Positions 15,210-25,726 of a stretch of 64,000 nucleotides of DNA are shown here, piece by piece. Every line of letters starts with the position of its first letter. Within the stretch, counting starts at the first letter, position 1. The notes under the pieces are model-generated. The model was not told the origin of the DNA. It worked only from the letters and a program-made list of their open reading frames with translations, and made no database searches. The stretch lies in contig NZ_SOEB01000019.1 of assembly GCF_004365965.1 (NCBI RefSeq), positions 20,096-84,095 on the forward strand. The letters are read 5' to 3'. This DNA is from Rhodovulum visakhapatnamense (lineage in GTDB: Bacteria > Pseudomonadota > Alphaproteobacteria > Rhodobacterales > Rhodobacteraceae). Position numbers and translations under genes: made by a program.

Positions 15210-17015
15210 TCAGTAGACGCGCGCCTTGGGCGCGATCTTCTTCAGGTCGATGCCGCCATCCTCGGTGCGGGTCAGCGGGTCCAGATGCACCGGCCGGTAG
15301 GTCAGATCGACCGACGCGCCCTCGACGCGCGACAGCGAGTGCTTGCGCCAGTTGGCATCGTCGCGGTCGGGATAGTCCTCATGGGCATGGGCGCCGCGGC
15401 TTTCCTTGCGCGCCTCGGCCGCGACGACGGTCGCGAGAGCGTTCGGCATCAGGTTGGTCAGCTCCAGCGTTTCCATCAGGTCCGAGTTCCAGATCATCGA
15501 CCGGTCCGACACCTTGATGTCGCCCAGCTTGCCCGCGACCGCGGTCATCTTCTCGACACCGTCGGCCAGCGACTTGTCGGTCCGGAAGACGGCCGCATCG
15601 GCCTGCATCGTCTTCTGCATTTCCAGCCGCAATTCGGCCGTCGTGACCGTGCCGTTCGCGTGACGCAGCCCGTCCATCCGGCCCAGCGCCTTGTCGATCG
15701 CGGCCTTCGACGGCAGCGGCACCGCGGTCGAGGGATCGACGATCTGCCCCGCGCGGATCGCGGCCGCCCGGCCGAAGACCACGAGGTCGATCAGCGAGTT
15801 CGACCCGAGCCGGTTCGCGCCATGGACCGAGGCGCAACCCGCCTCGCCCACCGCCATCAGGCCCGGCGCCACGCGGTCGGGATCTCCCTCGGCCGGGTTC
15901 AGCACCTCGCCCCAGTAGTTCGTGGGAATGCCGCCCATGTTGTAATGCACGGTCGGCAGAACCGGGATCGGCTCCTTGGTGACATCGACGCCCGCGAAGA
16001 TCTTGGCGCTTTCGGAAATGCCCGGCAGGCGCTCGGCGAGCGTCTCGGGCGGCAGGTGGCTGAGGTTCAGGTGGATATGGTCCTTGTTCGCGCCCACACC
16101 CCGGCCCTCGCGGATCTCGATGGTCATGCAGCGCGACACGACATCGCGCGAGGCCAGATCCTTGTAGGTCGGCGCGTAGCGTTCCATGAACCGCTCGCCT
16201 TCCGCGTTGGTCAGATAGCCGCCCTCGCCGCGCGCGCCCTCGGTGATCAGGCAGCCCGATCCGTAGATGCCGGTCGGGTGGAACTGCACGAACTCCATGT
16301 CCTGCAAAGGCAGACCGGCCCGCGCGACCATGCCGCCGCCATCGCCGGTGCAGGTATGCGCCGAGGTGGCCGAGAAATAGGCGCGCCCGTAGCCGCCGGT
16401 CGCCAGCACCACCATCTTGGCGGCAAAGACATGCAGCGTGCCGTCATCGAGCTTCCAGGCCAGCACCCCCTGGCACTGCCCGTCCTCGGACATCAGAAGG
16501 TCGATGGCGAAGTATTCGATGAAGAACTCGGCCTTTTCCTTGAGGCTCTGGCCGTACAGCGTGTGCAGGATCGCATGGCCGGTGCGGTCGGCCGCGGCAC
16601 AGGTGCGCTGCACCGGCGGGCCTTCGCCGAATTCGGTCGTATGGCCGCCGAAGGGACGCTGATAGATCTTGCCCGCCTCGGTGCGCGAGAAGGGCACGCC
16701 GTAATGTTCCAGTTCATAGACCGCCTTGGGCGCCTCGCGGACGAGGTATTCCATCGCGTCGGTATCGCCCAGCCAGTCCGACCCCTTCACGGTGTCGTAC
16801 ATGTGCCATTGCCAGTTGTCGGGCCCCATGTTGCCCAGGCTTGCGGCGATGCCGCCCTGGGCTGCCACCGTATGCGACCGGGTCGGGAAGACCTTGGTCA
16901 CGCAGGCGGTGCGGAGGCCCTGTTCGGCCATGCCCAGCGTGGCGCGCAGACCGGCGCCGCCAGCCCCCACAACCACCACGTCATAGTCATGCGTCTCGTA
17001 TTCGTAAGCGGCCAT
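15210..17015 (-). CDS. sdhA: Succinate dehydrogenase flavoprotein subunit
   Basis: SdhA oxidises succinate to fumarate with covalently bound FAD, linking the TCA cycle to the respiratory chain. The 601-residue product has the dinucleotide motif GAGGAG (residues 17-22). The covalent-FAD histidine is His48 in [11 protein letters not shown]. The substrate-site blocks include [21 protein letters not shown], the SRDVVSR arginine motif and [11 protein letters not shown]. The length is that of the family. It follows sdhD by 21 bp and completes the core of the sdhCDA transcript. Confidence 0.98.
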   Translation of the reverse strand: MAAYEYETHDYDVVVVGAGGAGLRATLGMAEQGLRTACVTKVFPTRSHTVAAQGGIAASLGNMGPDNWQWHMYDTVKGSDWLGDTDAMEYLVREAPKAVYELEHYGVPFSRTEAGKIYQRPFGGHTTEFGEGPPVQRTCAAADRTGHAILHTLYGQSLKEKAEFFIEYFAIDLLMSEDGQCQGVLAWKLDDGTLHVFAAKMVVLATGGYGRAYFSATSAHTCTGDGGGMVARAGLPLQDMEFVQFHPTGIYGSGCLITEGARGEGGYLTNAEGERFMERYAPTYKDLASRDVVSRCMTIEIREGRGVGANKDHIHLNLSHLPPETLAERLPGISESAKIFAGVDVTKEPIPVLPTVHYNMGGIPTNYWGEVLNPAEGDPDRVAPGLMAVGEAGCASVHGANRLGSNSLIDLVVFGRAAAIRAGQIVDPSTAVPLPSKAAIDKALGRMDGLRHANGTVTTAELRLEMQKTMQADAAVFRTDKSLADGVEKMTAVAGKLGDIKVSDRSMIWNSDLMETLELTNLMPNALATVVAAEARKESRGAHAHEDYPDRDDANWRKHSLSRVEGASVDLTYRPVHLDPLTRTEDGGIDLKKIAPKARVY

Positions 17016-17036
17016 GAACCCTGCTCTCCGTTAGCT

Positions 17037-17408
17037 TCAGATCGCGATCCGGACGATCGCGTAAAGGCCCGCCGCTATCACCAGGTAGCTCAGGCAGATC
17101 ACGGTCCACAGCATGACCTTGCGGGTCATGCCGCCCCAGTAGTCCTCGATCATCATCTGCGCGCCGCGGCGGAAATGCAGCATGCCGGCCGCGATGGTCA
17201 GACCAACGATCACCGCAGGGAACGGCTGCGACAGGGTGGCGACGACCTCTTCATAGGGCGCGCCCAGCGAGGTCCCGAGGATGAAGACGAAGAACGGGAT
17301 CAGAAGGGTCAGACCGACGCCGCTGACATTCATGTACCAGTGGTGTTCGGTGCCTGCCTTCGACGCGCCTAGCCCTTCGGCACGCTTTCGGTCGGTGAGA
17401 TAGCGCAT
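17037..17408 (-). CDS. sdhD: Succinate dehydrogenase hydrophobic membrane anchor subunit
   Basis: A 123-residue membrane protein with three hydrophobic helices that, with SdhC, anchors complex II and holds heme b and quinone. The conserved HHWYMNVSGVGL segment and the HFRRGAQMMIEDY block (a His and Asp-Tyr near the quinone and heme site) mark it as SdhD. The ATG at 17408 was preferred over an upstream in-frame ATG because GGAGG lies at normal spacing before it and the longer start would overlap sdhC needlessly. It is in operon with sdhC (14-bp gap) and sdhA. Confidence 0.93.
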   Translation of the reverse strand: MRYLTDRKRAEGLGASKAGTEHHWYMNVSGVGLTLLIPFFVFILGTSLGAPYEEVVATLSQPFPAVIVGLTIAAGMLHFRRGAQMMIEDYWGGMTRKVMLWTVICLSYLVIAAGLYAIVRIAI

Positions 17409-17422
17409 GTCGCGGGCCTCCT

Positions 17423-17815
17423 TCAGAAGATCCACAGGGTGAGGACGGTCAGGACGGTCAGCACACCGGACCCGAAAATGACGATCCAGCCCAGCTTTTC
17501 GGCGGTCTCGAGTTCAAGCCCGTAGCCGTTGTCCCAGATGACGTGACGGATCCCTGCCAGCGTATGATACCAGAGCGCCCAGAGCGAGCCGAACATCACC
17601 AGATTGCCCAGCCACGAGGTCAGCACCCAGTCCGCGCGGGCGAAGGCTTCGGGTCCGGCACCGGCGGCGATCAGCCACCACACGATCAGCACCGCGCCGA
17701 CGATAAGCGCATTGCCGGTCACGCGGGTAAAGATCGACGTCACCGACGTGATCTGCGGGCGGTAGATCTGAAGATGGGGGGAAAGCGGGCGGTTTCCCCG
17801 TTCGATGTCAGCCAT
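17423..17815 (-). CDS. sdhC: Succinate dehydrogenase cytochrome b556 subunit
   Basis: A 130-residue membrane anchor with three helices. Conserved residues fall at the same numbers as in E. coli SdhC: Ser27 and Arg31 (quinone site, TSIFTR) and His84 (heme b ligand, WYHTLAGIRH). The N-terminal RPLSPHLQIYRPQ motif is characteristic. It is the first sdh gene; the ATG at 17815 is chosen because the motif begins at once. The promoter region upstream holds two GTGATCACGG palindromes 21 bp apart. Confidence 0.95.
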   Translation of the reverse strand: MADIERGNRPLSPHLQIYRPQITSVTSIFTRVTGNALIVGAVLIVWWLIAAGAGPEAFARADWVLTSWLGNLVMFGSLWALWYHTLAGIRHVIWDNGYGLELETAEKLGWIVIFGSGVLTVLTVLTLWIF

Positions 17816-17939
17816 GGGGTCCCTCTCGTGCTGGGGGTCTGCTGTGGGGCGATGTGATACCGGAATTTGAGGCGGAGTCACGGTGTGAACACTGAATTGC
17901 GCACGTTTTTCCGCTGCACCCGCGAAAAAAATGATGTTT

Positions 17940-17970
17940 GTGATCACGGCTTGACAGGTCGTGATCACGG
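17940..17970. promoter_or_regulatory. Paired GTGATCACGG palindromes upstream of sdhC
   Basis: GTGATCACGG occurs at 17940-17949 and again at 17961-17970. Each copy holds the exact palindrome GTGATCAC, and the two are 21 bp apart, two turns of the helix, so a dimeric regulator could bind both on one face. They lie 125-155 bp upstream of the sdhC start. A TTGACA at 17951-17956 lies between them on the plus strand. Confidence 0.5.
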
Positions 17971-18504
17971 TTTCAGATCTATTCCTTGTGATCCGGCAGG
18001 CAAAGCCAGCGAAAGCGGTACCCGACGCTTGGCACCTGCCGCACCAGCAGCAGCCGACAGATGTCGGTCCCGCTTTCGTAGCCGAGGAGCTTGCCGCCCC
18101 CAGCCGCAAAACCTTTCCATCGAAGGCCGGATCGGCATCCCCCAAGCCCCCCGCAGAACCGCCAGCAGGATGACGCGGCTGTCGCTGGCCTCGACCTGCC
18201 GGGTCTCGAGCACGGGCAGATCGAAGATGCCGAAGCTTCCGTGGGCGACCACGGCGGTCGCGTCGTCCGGCGGCCGCGCCGCCACCCGCGCCGCCTCGGT
18301 CACAATGGCCGCGCGTGCCGCAGCGTCGGTCGTATCGCCGACGATCCGGTCCATGCCGTCGGCGATCCGGGTCAGTCGGGCCAAGGCCCCTTCGGTCGCC
18401 CGGGGCAGCGGGTCGTTCAGGACGGTGGAGAAGCCCAAGGCCGCAAGGCCCGCCGTCGCGGCGCTGCCGACAGAGGTTCCGATCGAAACAAGCCTGTGCA
18501 ACAT
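17965..18504 (-). CDS. Hypothetical protein between mch and sdhC
   Basis: A 179-codon frame on the operon strand. The first about 120 codons have the high-GC third-position pattern of neighbouring genes and encode a hydrophobic or signal-like N-terminus (STVLND after residue 25) followed by an alanine-rich helical region. After about residue 125 the sequence becomes arginine-rich and looks non-coding, and the stop codon lies inside one of the GTGATCACGG repeats. The gene may therefore be shorter or frameshifted near 18130. No domain is recognised. It starts 62 bp after the mch stop. Confidence 0.45.
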   Translation of the reverse strand: MLHRLVSIGTSVGSAATAGLAALGFSTVLNDPLPRATEGALARLTRIADGMDRIVGDTTDAAARAAIVTEAARVAARPPDDATAVVAHGSFGIFDLPVLETRQVEASDSRVILLAVLRGAWGMPIRPSMERFCGWGRQAPRLRKRDRHLSAAAGAAGAKRRVPLSLALPAGSQGIDLKP

Positions 18505-18566
18505 CCGCGCAAATGAAAACGAGGGCCCGAAGACCCTCGCATCCTGGCACGAACCGGCCCTCTTCC

Positions 18567-19601
18567 CTAGACCGGCATCAGCGCCCAGTAATCGAGATCC
18601 AGCAGCACCTCGGGCCGGTACTTGCCCTCCTCGCCGCGCAGCGCGCCGGGCACGCCGCCCGCCTTGACCGCCACCAGCCGCAGCCGGATCGCGCCGACGC
18701 CCGGTGCCGACGTCTCGGCCTTGTCCAGCACCTCGGACCAGGCGCGGACCGTATCGCCCGCGAAACACGGGTTGGCATGGGCACCGCCGTTCAGCCCGAC
18801 GATCATCTGCGCATTGGCCAGTCCGTTGAAGGACAGCGCGCGGGCCAGGCTGATGATATGACCGCCATAGATCAGCCGCCGGCCATCTTCGCGGAAAGTG
18901 GCGTCGAAATGCACCTTGGCGGTGTTCTGCCAGAGCCGGGTGGCCTGCATGTGCTCGGCCTCCTCGACGGTCACGCCGTCGACATGGTCGATCACCTCGC
19001 CGATCTCGTAATCGGCCATCCGGTGCGGCTCGCCCGCCAGGATGAAATCGTAGCCGGTGAAATCGAGCCCCTCGGGCACCACCAGATCGCTTGCCGCCAC
19101 GGCCTTGGCGAGGTCGGGCACGACCGTTTCGGGCGCGGGGGCCCCCTGGTCGCGCTTGCGCACCATCACCCAGCGCACATAGTCGAGCACCAGCTCGTCG
19201 CGCTGGTTCAGCCCCCGGGTCCGCACCCAGACCACGCCCGACTTGCCGTTCGAGTTCTGCTTGAGCCCGATCACCTCGGATTGCGACCGAAGCGTATCGC
19301 CCGCCCGCACGGGACGGTGCCAGCGCCCCTCGGCATAGCCCAGATTGGCCACCGCGTTCAGCGAGATATCGGGCACCGTCTTGCCGAAGACCGTATGGAA
19401 CGCGATCAGATCGTCCAGCGGGGCCGCGCCCAGACCGCAGGCGGCCGCGAAGGCATCCGAGGAACAAAGCGCATGCCGCGCCGGATACAGCGCGTGATAC
19501 AGCGCGCGCTCGCCCCCCGACAGGGTGCGCGGCACGGCATGGGCGATCACCTGCCCCACCGCGTAATCCTCGAAGAAACGGCCCGGATTGGTCTTGGCCA
19601 T
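18567..19601 (-). CDS. mch: Mesaconyl-CoA hydratase
   Basis: This enzyme hydrates mesaconyl-C1-CoA to (2R,3S)-beta-methylmalyl-CoA in the ethylmalonyl-CoA pathway. The 344-residue product is a fused double hot-dog hydratase of the MaoC type. It begins KTNPGRFFEDYAVGQVI and contains the N-terminal block HALCSSDAFAAACGL and the C-terminal half block KVHFDATFREDGRRLIYGGH with its catalytic His region. The length matches the roughly 343-residue family. It follows the DUF1737 gene by 3 bp in an operon begun by the malyl-CoA lyase-like gene. This order (mcl2-nnrU-DUF1737-mch, then sdh) resembles what I recall for Rhodobacter sphaeroides. Confidence 0.93.
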   Translation of the reverse strand: MAKTNPGRFFEDYAVGQVIAHAVPRTLSGGERALYHALYPARHALCSSDAFAAACGLGAAPLDDLIAFHTVFGKTVPDISLNAVANLGYAEGRWHRPVRAGDTLRSQSEVIGLKQNSNGKSGVVWVRTRGLNQRDELVLDYVRWVMVRKRDQGAPAPETVVPDLAKAVAASDLVVPEGLDFTGYDFILAGEPHRMADYEIGEVIDHVDGVTVEEAEHMQATRLWQNTAKVHFDATFREDGRRLIYGGHIISLARALSFNGLANAQMIVGLNGGAHANPCFAGDTVRAWSEVLDKAETSAPGVGAIRLRLVAVKAGGVPGALRGEEGKYRPEVLLDLDYWALMPV

Positions 19602-19604
19602 GGC

Positions 19605-19808
19605 TCAGAGTTCTCCCAGTTTCAGGTCGGGGGCGCACTCGCCCTCGACATCCTTCACAACCGCCTGGGCACAGCGCATCTTGCCGGTCGCAGGGTCATG
19701 CGCATAGGCGGGCGAGCCGTAAAGCGCCCAGCCCTGCGCCAGAGCCGCCGTCACCTTGTGGCAGAAGGCCGGGGTATCCTCCTCGGTCAGCAGGCGGTAG
19801 GCTTGCAT
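19605..19808 (-). CDS. DUF1737 domain small protein
   Basis: A 67-residue protein of the DUF1737 family, recognised by the pattern YRLLTEEDTPAFCHKVTAAL followed by GWALYGSPAYA. Such small cytoplasmic domains accompany varied metabolic operons; the function is unknown to me. Two cysteines (Cys16 and the later Cys of GEC) are present. Its start overlaps the nnrU stop by one base (TGATG) and its stop lies 3 bp before mch, so it is embedded in the ethylmalonyl-CoA operon and translationally coupled. Confidence 0.8.
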   Translation of the reverse strand: MQAYRLLTEEDTPAFCHKVTAALAQGWALYGSPAYAHDPATGKMRCAQAVVKDVEGECAPDLKLGEL

Positions 19809-20374
19809 CACGACGCCATCGGCAGCGGCATCACGCCCGCCCAGATGTGCAGAAGGATGATGACGACATAAAGCGCGACCGCGATCCCCGCGAGCCGCAG
19901 GTCGCCTTTCAGCGAGCCGCCGGTATAGCGGGTGACACCCTTCTCGGTCTTGTTGATCAGCACGATCTCGGCCACAGCCCAGGCGCAGAGCCCGCCGAAC
20001 AGGACGATCGAGGCAAGGTCCCAGTTCACCAGCAGATGCGCCACCGCCCAGGTGATGAAGCCGTACAGCATCGGGTGGCGGAACCATTGCCGCGCATGGC
20101 TTTTCGAGCTGCCGACCCCGAAGAGCGCGACCGCGCCCAGCATCAGCGTGTTGTTCACGTGGATCAGCCAGGACGGCCCGGCAAAGCGCTGCGGCAGCCC
20201 GGCGGACTGGTAGCCGATCACCATCAGCACGACCGACACCACCAGCGGCACCGCGAACAGCGCCTTCGACGCCATGCCCAGCTTGTCGTCCAGCATCGCG
20301 CGGACGCCCGGGAAGAGCCGCTTGAAGAGATGCGCAAAGCTCCAGAGAGCCACGCCGAGGATAAGAAGAAACAT
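19808..20374 (-). CDS. NnrU family membrane protein
   Basis: A 188-residue inner-membrane protein with about five helices. It shows the NnrU signature: LGVALWSFAHLFKR at the N-terminus, RHPMLYGFITWAVAHLLVNW in the middle and a methyltransferase-like RHP/W pattern. NnrU was named from denitrification regulons, and the fold resembles isoprenylcysteine carboxyl methyltransferases. Here it is fused by one-base overlaps to a malyl-CoA lyase-like gene before it and DUF1737 after it, far from any nitrogen-oxide gene in the window. Its role in this operon is unknown. Confidence 0.85.
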   Translation of the reverse strand: MFLLILGVALWSFAHLFKRLFPGVRAMLDDKLGMASKALFAVPLVVSVVLMVIGYQSAGLPQRFAGPSWLIHVNNTLMLGAVALFGVGSSKSHARQWFRHPMLYGFITWAVAHLLVNWDLASIVLFGGLCAWAVAEIVLINKTEKGVTRYTGGSLKGDLRLAGIAVALYVVIILLHIWAGVMPLPMAS

Positions 20375-21231
20375 CAGACCGCCTCCAGTTCTGCAATCGC
20401 GGCCGCCTTGGCCAGCGTCTCTCTGGCCGTAACGATATGCAGGTTCTCGACAATGCGGCCATCCACCACGGCGACACCCTGCCCGGCGCGCTCGGCCTCC
20501 TCGAAGGCGGCGATCTGGCGGCGGGCCAGGTCGATCTCGGACTCGGTGGGCGCGAAGGCGGCATTGGCGATGGCCACCTGCGCCGGATGGATCAGGGTCT
20601 TGCCGTCAAAGCCCAGATCGCGGCCCTGATCGCATTCGGCCTTCAGCCCGGCCTCGTCCTTGAAGGCGTTGTAGACCCCGTCGACCGCGACGATGCCATG
20701 GGCGCGCGCGGCCAGCAGGCAATGGGTCAGGCTCGCGGTCAGCGCCAGCCGGTCGGGCCGGAACCGGCAGCCCAGCTCCTTGGCCAGGTCGTTGGTGCCC
20801 ATCACGAAGCCTTCAAGCCGCGGATGCGCGGCCAGCGCGGCGGCGTTCAGGATGCCCCTGGGCGTCTCCATCATCGCCCAAAGCGGCACATCCGGGATCG
20901 CGGCCGCCAGATCGTCCAGTTGGGCCGTGGTCTCGACCTTCGGCAGCAGCACCGCATCGGCCCCCGCTCCGGCAATGGCCGCGACGTCGTCCCGGCCCCA
21001 GGGCGTGTCGAAGCCGTTCACCCGCACGATCTTGAACCGGCCGCCATAACCGCCCGCCCTTAGCGTCTCGGCCAGCAGCGTCCGCGCCGCGGGCTTCTCC
21101 TCGACCGCGACGGCGTCCTCGAGATCGAAGATGATCGCGTCGACCGGCAGGCCCCGCGCCTTGTCAAGCGCGCGGTCCTTGGAACCGGGAATGTACAGCA
21201 CCGAACGGAAGGGGCGGGCGCGCGGGTCCAT
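20374..21231 (-). CDS. mcl2: (3S)-malyl-CoA thioesterase / CitE-like lyase (Mcl2 type)
   Basis: A 285-residue CitE-like TIM-barrel protein: SVLYIPGSKDRALDKA near the N-terminus, DAIIFDLEDAVAVEEK (metal-binding acidic motif), LLPKVETTAQ and MMETPRGILNA. Two paralogues operate in related Rhodobacteraceae: the Mcl1 lyase and the Mcl2 thioesterase, which hydrolyses (3S)-malyl-CoA to malate and CoA. The short N-terminus and the position upstream of nnrU-DUF1737-mch fit Mcl2 better than Mcl1. The ATG at 21231 follows GGAGGAG. Lyase activity as an alternative cannot be excluded by reading. Confidence 0.82.
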   Translation of the reverse strand: MDPRARPFRSVLYIPGSKDRALDKARGLPVDAIIFDLEDAVAVEEKPAARTLLAETLRAGGYGGRFKIVRVNGFDTPWGRDDVAAIAGAGADAVLLPKVETTAQLDDLAAAIPDVPLWAMMETPRGILNAAALAAHPRLEGFVMGTNDLAKELGCRFRPDRLALTASLTHCLLAARAHGIVAVDGVYNAFKDEAGLKAECDQGRDLGFDGKTLIHPAQVAIANAAFAPTESEIDLARRQIAAFEEAERAGQGVAVVDGRIVENLHIVTARETLAKAAAIAELEAV

Positions 21232-21255
21232 TGATTCTCCTCCGGAGTCATTTTG

Positions 21256-21304
21256 TTGCGCAAACCAACACGGCAGAGTCAGAAGGCGCAACCCTTTTTG
21301 CGCC
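21256..21304. promoter_or_regulatory. TTGCGC/GCGCAA boxes upstream of mcl2
   Basis: A perfect TTGCGCAA palindrome lies at 21256-21263. It is followed by an inverted repeat GGCGCAA-(6)-TTGCGCC at 21285-21304. Both lie within 75 bp upstream of the mcl2 start. Another GCGCAA occurs near 21372. They may be operators for the mcl2-mch operon or for the divergent small gene at 21425. Confidence 0.35.
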
Positions 21305-21424
21305 GCGCCGCAGAAAATGCAACGCGCGCCCCGCTAGGGCGGCCTTGGCGAAGCTCACGCAATCCTGTGCGCAAGCTAGTGTTTCCGTCCGTCCCAGCCC
21401 CAGCTTCCGCGAAAGGAGCCCGCC

Positions 21425-21790
21425 ATGCGCGCCCCCCTGCCCCTTTGCCGTCCCCTGTCCGGCCGCCCCGCACTTGCACTGGCGGCGGCACTGGTCGTCT
21501 GGCCCGTGCTTGCCCTGCCCGTACCGGCCGGGGCGCAAACCCAAGTTCAGTCCCAGGCCCAGCGCCAGTGCGGCCCGCGCGAGGGCATCCTGTCCCAGCT
21601 GCGCGACCGCTATGGCGAGTCGCGTCAGGCGATGGGGCTGGCCGCCAACAATGCGGTGGTCGAGGTCTTCGCCAATACCCAGACCGGCACCTGGACCGTC
21701 ACCGGCACCTTTGCCAACGGCCTGACCTGCCTGATCGCCAGCGGCGGGTCCTTCGAGACGCTGGACGAGCCGTCGGGCCAGGGGCTTTAG
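21425..21790 (+). CDS. Small secreted protein of unknown function
   Basis: A 121-residue protein with a long signal peptide (about residues 1-37, ending AGAQ). The mature part of about 80 residues has two cysteines (CGPRE and LTCLIA), which could pair. A short region QAMGLAANNAVVEVFANTQTG is followed by a TWTVTG strand. This pattern occurs in small periplasmic hypothetical proteins of Rhodobacterales, but I know no function. AAAGGAGC precedes the ATG. It is transcribed divergently from mcl2 and converges on the TSUP gene, whose stop lies 10 bp away. Confidence 0.78.
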   Translation: MRAPLPLCRPLSGRPALALAAALVVWPVLALPVPAGAQTQVQSQAQRQCGPREGILSQLRDRYGESRQAMGLAANNAVVEVFANTQTGTWTVTGTFANGLTCLIASGGSFETLDEPSGQGL

Positions 21791-21800
21791 GCGCGGCGCC

Positions 21801-22556
21801 TCAGGTCAGCCCGTCCCACAGAAGCTTCGCCCCGGTCAGCGTCAGCGCGACATAGGTGATGCCGAAGAACCAGCGCTCCGGCACCAGCCGGTGCGCCCGC
21901 ACCCCCAGCCAGACGCCCAGGATAGCGACCGGCGCCAGCAGCAGCACCGCCAACCAAGTGTCGGGAGTGAAGATGCCGAGAAAGGCATAGGGGCCGAATT
22001 TAAGCAGGTTGATCGCCCAGAAGACCAGCACCGTGGTCGCCTGAAACGTGGTCTTGTCCAGCCGCTGCGACAGCAGATAGACGGCGACCGGCGGCCCTCC
22101 GGCATGGCTGACGAAGCTGGTGAACCCGGCCACGGCACCTGAAATCGCCCCGGCAGGCCGCCCGAAGGGCTTTTCCCGCGCCGGGATCAGCTTCATCCTG
22201 ACCGCCAGCTGAAAGCCCACGAAGCCAAGCGCCACCAGCCCGATCAGCACCCGGAAGACATCCGGGTCGGTCAGATGGAACACCGCCGCCGCCAGCGCAA
22301 TGCCCGGCACCGCCCCCAGGATCAGCACCCGCGCCGCCCCCCCGCCCCAGCGCCGCCAGTAGGGCCGGAGCGCGGTCACGTCCATCAGCATCAGAAGCGG
22401 CAGCGTCACCCCCAGCGCCACCGCCGGGCCCAGAATCACGACCATCACCGCCGAACCGGCGAAGGCCACCCCGCCGCCGAAGCCGCCTTTCGAGAGGCCC
22501 GCGAACAGGATGGCCGGGATCGTGACGGCAAAGAAGAACGGATCGAAGTCGATCAC
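21801..22556 (-). CDS. TSUP family membrane transporter (TauE/SafE-like)
   Basis: A 251-residue polytopic protein of the sulfite exporter TauE/SafE family. It has the glycine loop LSKGGFGGGVAFAG near the N-terminus and SGAVAGFTSFVSHAGGPPVA in the second half, the repeated P/G signature of TSUP. A GTG start at 22556 is chosen because GGAGG lies 8 bases before it and the predicted first helix begins right after; the longer ATG-started frame upstream would run into the mdh promoter. It is divergent from mdh. It differs from the TSUP protein at 1517 in length and loop structure. The substrate is unknown. Confidence 0.85.
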   Translation of the reverse strand: MIDFDPFFFAVTIPAILFAGLSKGGFGGGVAFAGSAVMVVILGPAVALGVTLPLLMLMDVTALRPYWRRWGGGAARVLILGAVPGIALAAAVFHLTDPDVFRVLIGLVALGFVGFQLAVRMKLIPAREKPFGRPAGAISGAVAGFTSFVSHAGGPPVAVYLLSQRLDKTTFQATTVLVFWAINLLKFGPYAFLGIFTPDTWLAVLLLAPVAILGVWLGVRAHRLVPERWFFGITYVALTLTGAKLLWDGLT

Positions 22557-22706
22557 TTCAGGGACCTCCGGGCGTCGGAACAGGCACGAACGGGTCTTGT
22601 CCGCCCGTCTTGCCCGCCGGTCTAGCCCATCGGCGCGCCCGGCGGAACCGTCTGGACAGGTCTGCTGCATTGCGGCAGCCTTGCGCCGAAGGCGCCAAAG
22701 GACTAG

Positions 22707-24561
<1,855 letters not shown>

Positions 24562-24658
24562 CCTGATCCCGGCCCACCGGTCGGCCAATCTGCGCACAGC
24601 CCCTGTGAGCTGCTGGCCAGTCGCGTCCGCCGCCCCGGCCCCCATTTTTCCGCAAGAC

Positions 24659-24696
24659 GCCGGGCCGGGGCGCGCACACACGCGCCCCGGCCCGGC
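24659..24696 (+). terminator. Very strong 16-bp stem-loop upstream of the pirin gene
   Basis: GCCGGGCCGGGGCGCG and its exact reverse complement are separated by CACACA. The stem is 16 bp, all but perfectly GC. It sits in the 308-bp gap between the glycosyltransferase-like gene and the pirin gene, where no coding frame is convincing. No T-run follows on the plus strand. It is the likely end of the mdh/glycosyltransferase transcript. Confidence 0.65.
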
Positions 24697-24869
24697 AAGC
24701 GTGCTCGGGTTGCCAACCGAACGTCCCTTCGCCCGGACAGTCCGGCATATCTGTCATGCACCGCCCAACCCTCCGCCCCCCCCTTGGCCAGGTGCCAGAG
24801 GGCATTCCGCCTGCGCCTCGGCTCCATGTCCGCCAAGCCCTTGTCCTACAAGCGGAAAGGAGCCCCCAG

Positions 24870-25577
24870 ATGCCGATCCTGATCCATGAGAACATGAGCC
24901 GCGGCCGCACCCGGACGGGCTGGCTCGACGCCTTTCACAGCTTTTCCTTCGGCGGGTTCCACGACCCGGCCCGGATGGGCTTCGGTCGGCTCCGCGTGTT
25001 GAACGAGGACCGGATCGTCCCCGGCGCGGGCTTCCCCACCCATGACCATGCCGATATCGACATCCTGACGCTGGTGCTGGTGCTGGTGCTGTCGGGCCGG
25101 GTCCGCCATGCCGACAGCCTTGGCAACCGTTTCGAGATCGGACCGGGCGAACTGCAGCTGATGCGCGCGGGCCGGGGCGTCACGCATTCCGACCCGAACC
25201 CCTCGCCCGACGATCCTGTCCATCTGCTGCAGATCTGGCTGATCCCTGACCGCACCGGCGGCACGCCCTCCTACCGGCGCATCGCCCGGCCCGAGGCCCG
25301 GACCGAGCCGGTCCTGCTGGCCGCAGGCAGCCATGGCGGGGCGCCGCTGGACCTGGGGGCCGACAGCCGGGTGCTGTTCGCCCGCCCCGCGGCCGGGACC
25401 GGGACCCGGCTCGAAGTCGCCCCCGGTCGCAAGGTCTTCGTGCACCTGGTGGAGGGGCTCGCCGCCATCGAGGACGAACGGCTCGTGGCAGGCGACGGGC
25501 TGCAGCTTGCGGATACGCCGCCGCCGCTGACCTGGCGGACAGACGGCGCGATCCTGATCTTCGACATGGCCCCCTGA
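24870..25577 (+). CDS. Pirin family protein (cupin)
   Basis: A 235-residue double cupin protein of the pirin family: WLDAFHSFSFGGFHDPARMGFG is split as in YhhW, then RVLNEDRIVPGAGFPTHDH. Family metal ligands are usually two His (here His58 and His60), a later His (His106) and a Glu. Here the fourth ligand position is Asp108 (GVTHSD rather than GVTHSE). Residues 68-74 read LVLVLVL, coded by CTGGTG repeats, about four residues longer than the usual strand. Pirins act as quercetinases or redox-sensitive regulators; which applies is unknown. AAAGGAGC precedes the chosen ATG. Confidence 0.88.
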   Translation: MPILIHENMSRGRTRTGWLDAFHSFSFGGFHDPARMGFGRLRVLNEDRIVPGAGFPTHDHADIDILTLVLVLVLSGRVRHADSLGNRFEIGPGELQLMRAGRGVTHSDPNPSPDDPVHLLQIWLIPDRTGGTPSYRRIARPEARTEPVLLAAGSHGGAPLDLGADSRVLFARPAAGTGTRLEVAPGRKVFVHLVEGLAAIEDERLVAGDGLQLADTPPPLTWRTDGAILIFDMAP

Positions 25578-25726
25578 AAGGGGGCAGGTCCAGGCCGCGC
25601 CTCTCTGGGCGACCCGAGATCGCTCGGAGTTTCGGAAACCTCGTCTTAAGTGTCGCAGGCTAAGACGGTCGCCGACAGCACCGCGGCAGAAACGCCGCGA
25701 GCGCCTCGCACCGCGAAGGACCGGAA

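Noticed and set aside
17965..18130. 3' third of the ORF between mch and sdhC as coding sequence
   Set aside because: Arginine-rich translation, loss of the codon bias of the first two thirds, and overlap with promoter-like palindromes make it unlikely to be translated as such.
22681..22704. TTGCGCC-(3)-GGCGCC element upstream of mdh as part of a shared regulon with mcl2
   Set aside because: The inverted repeat is imperfect and the short GC-rich core is expected often by chance.
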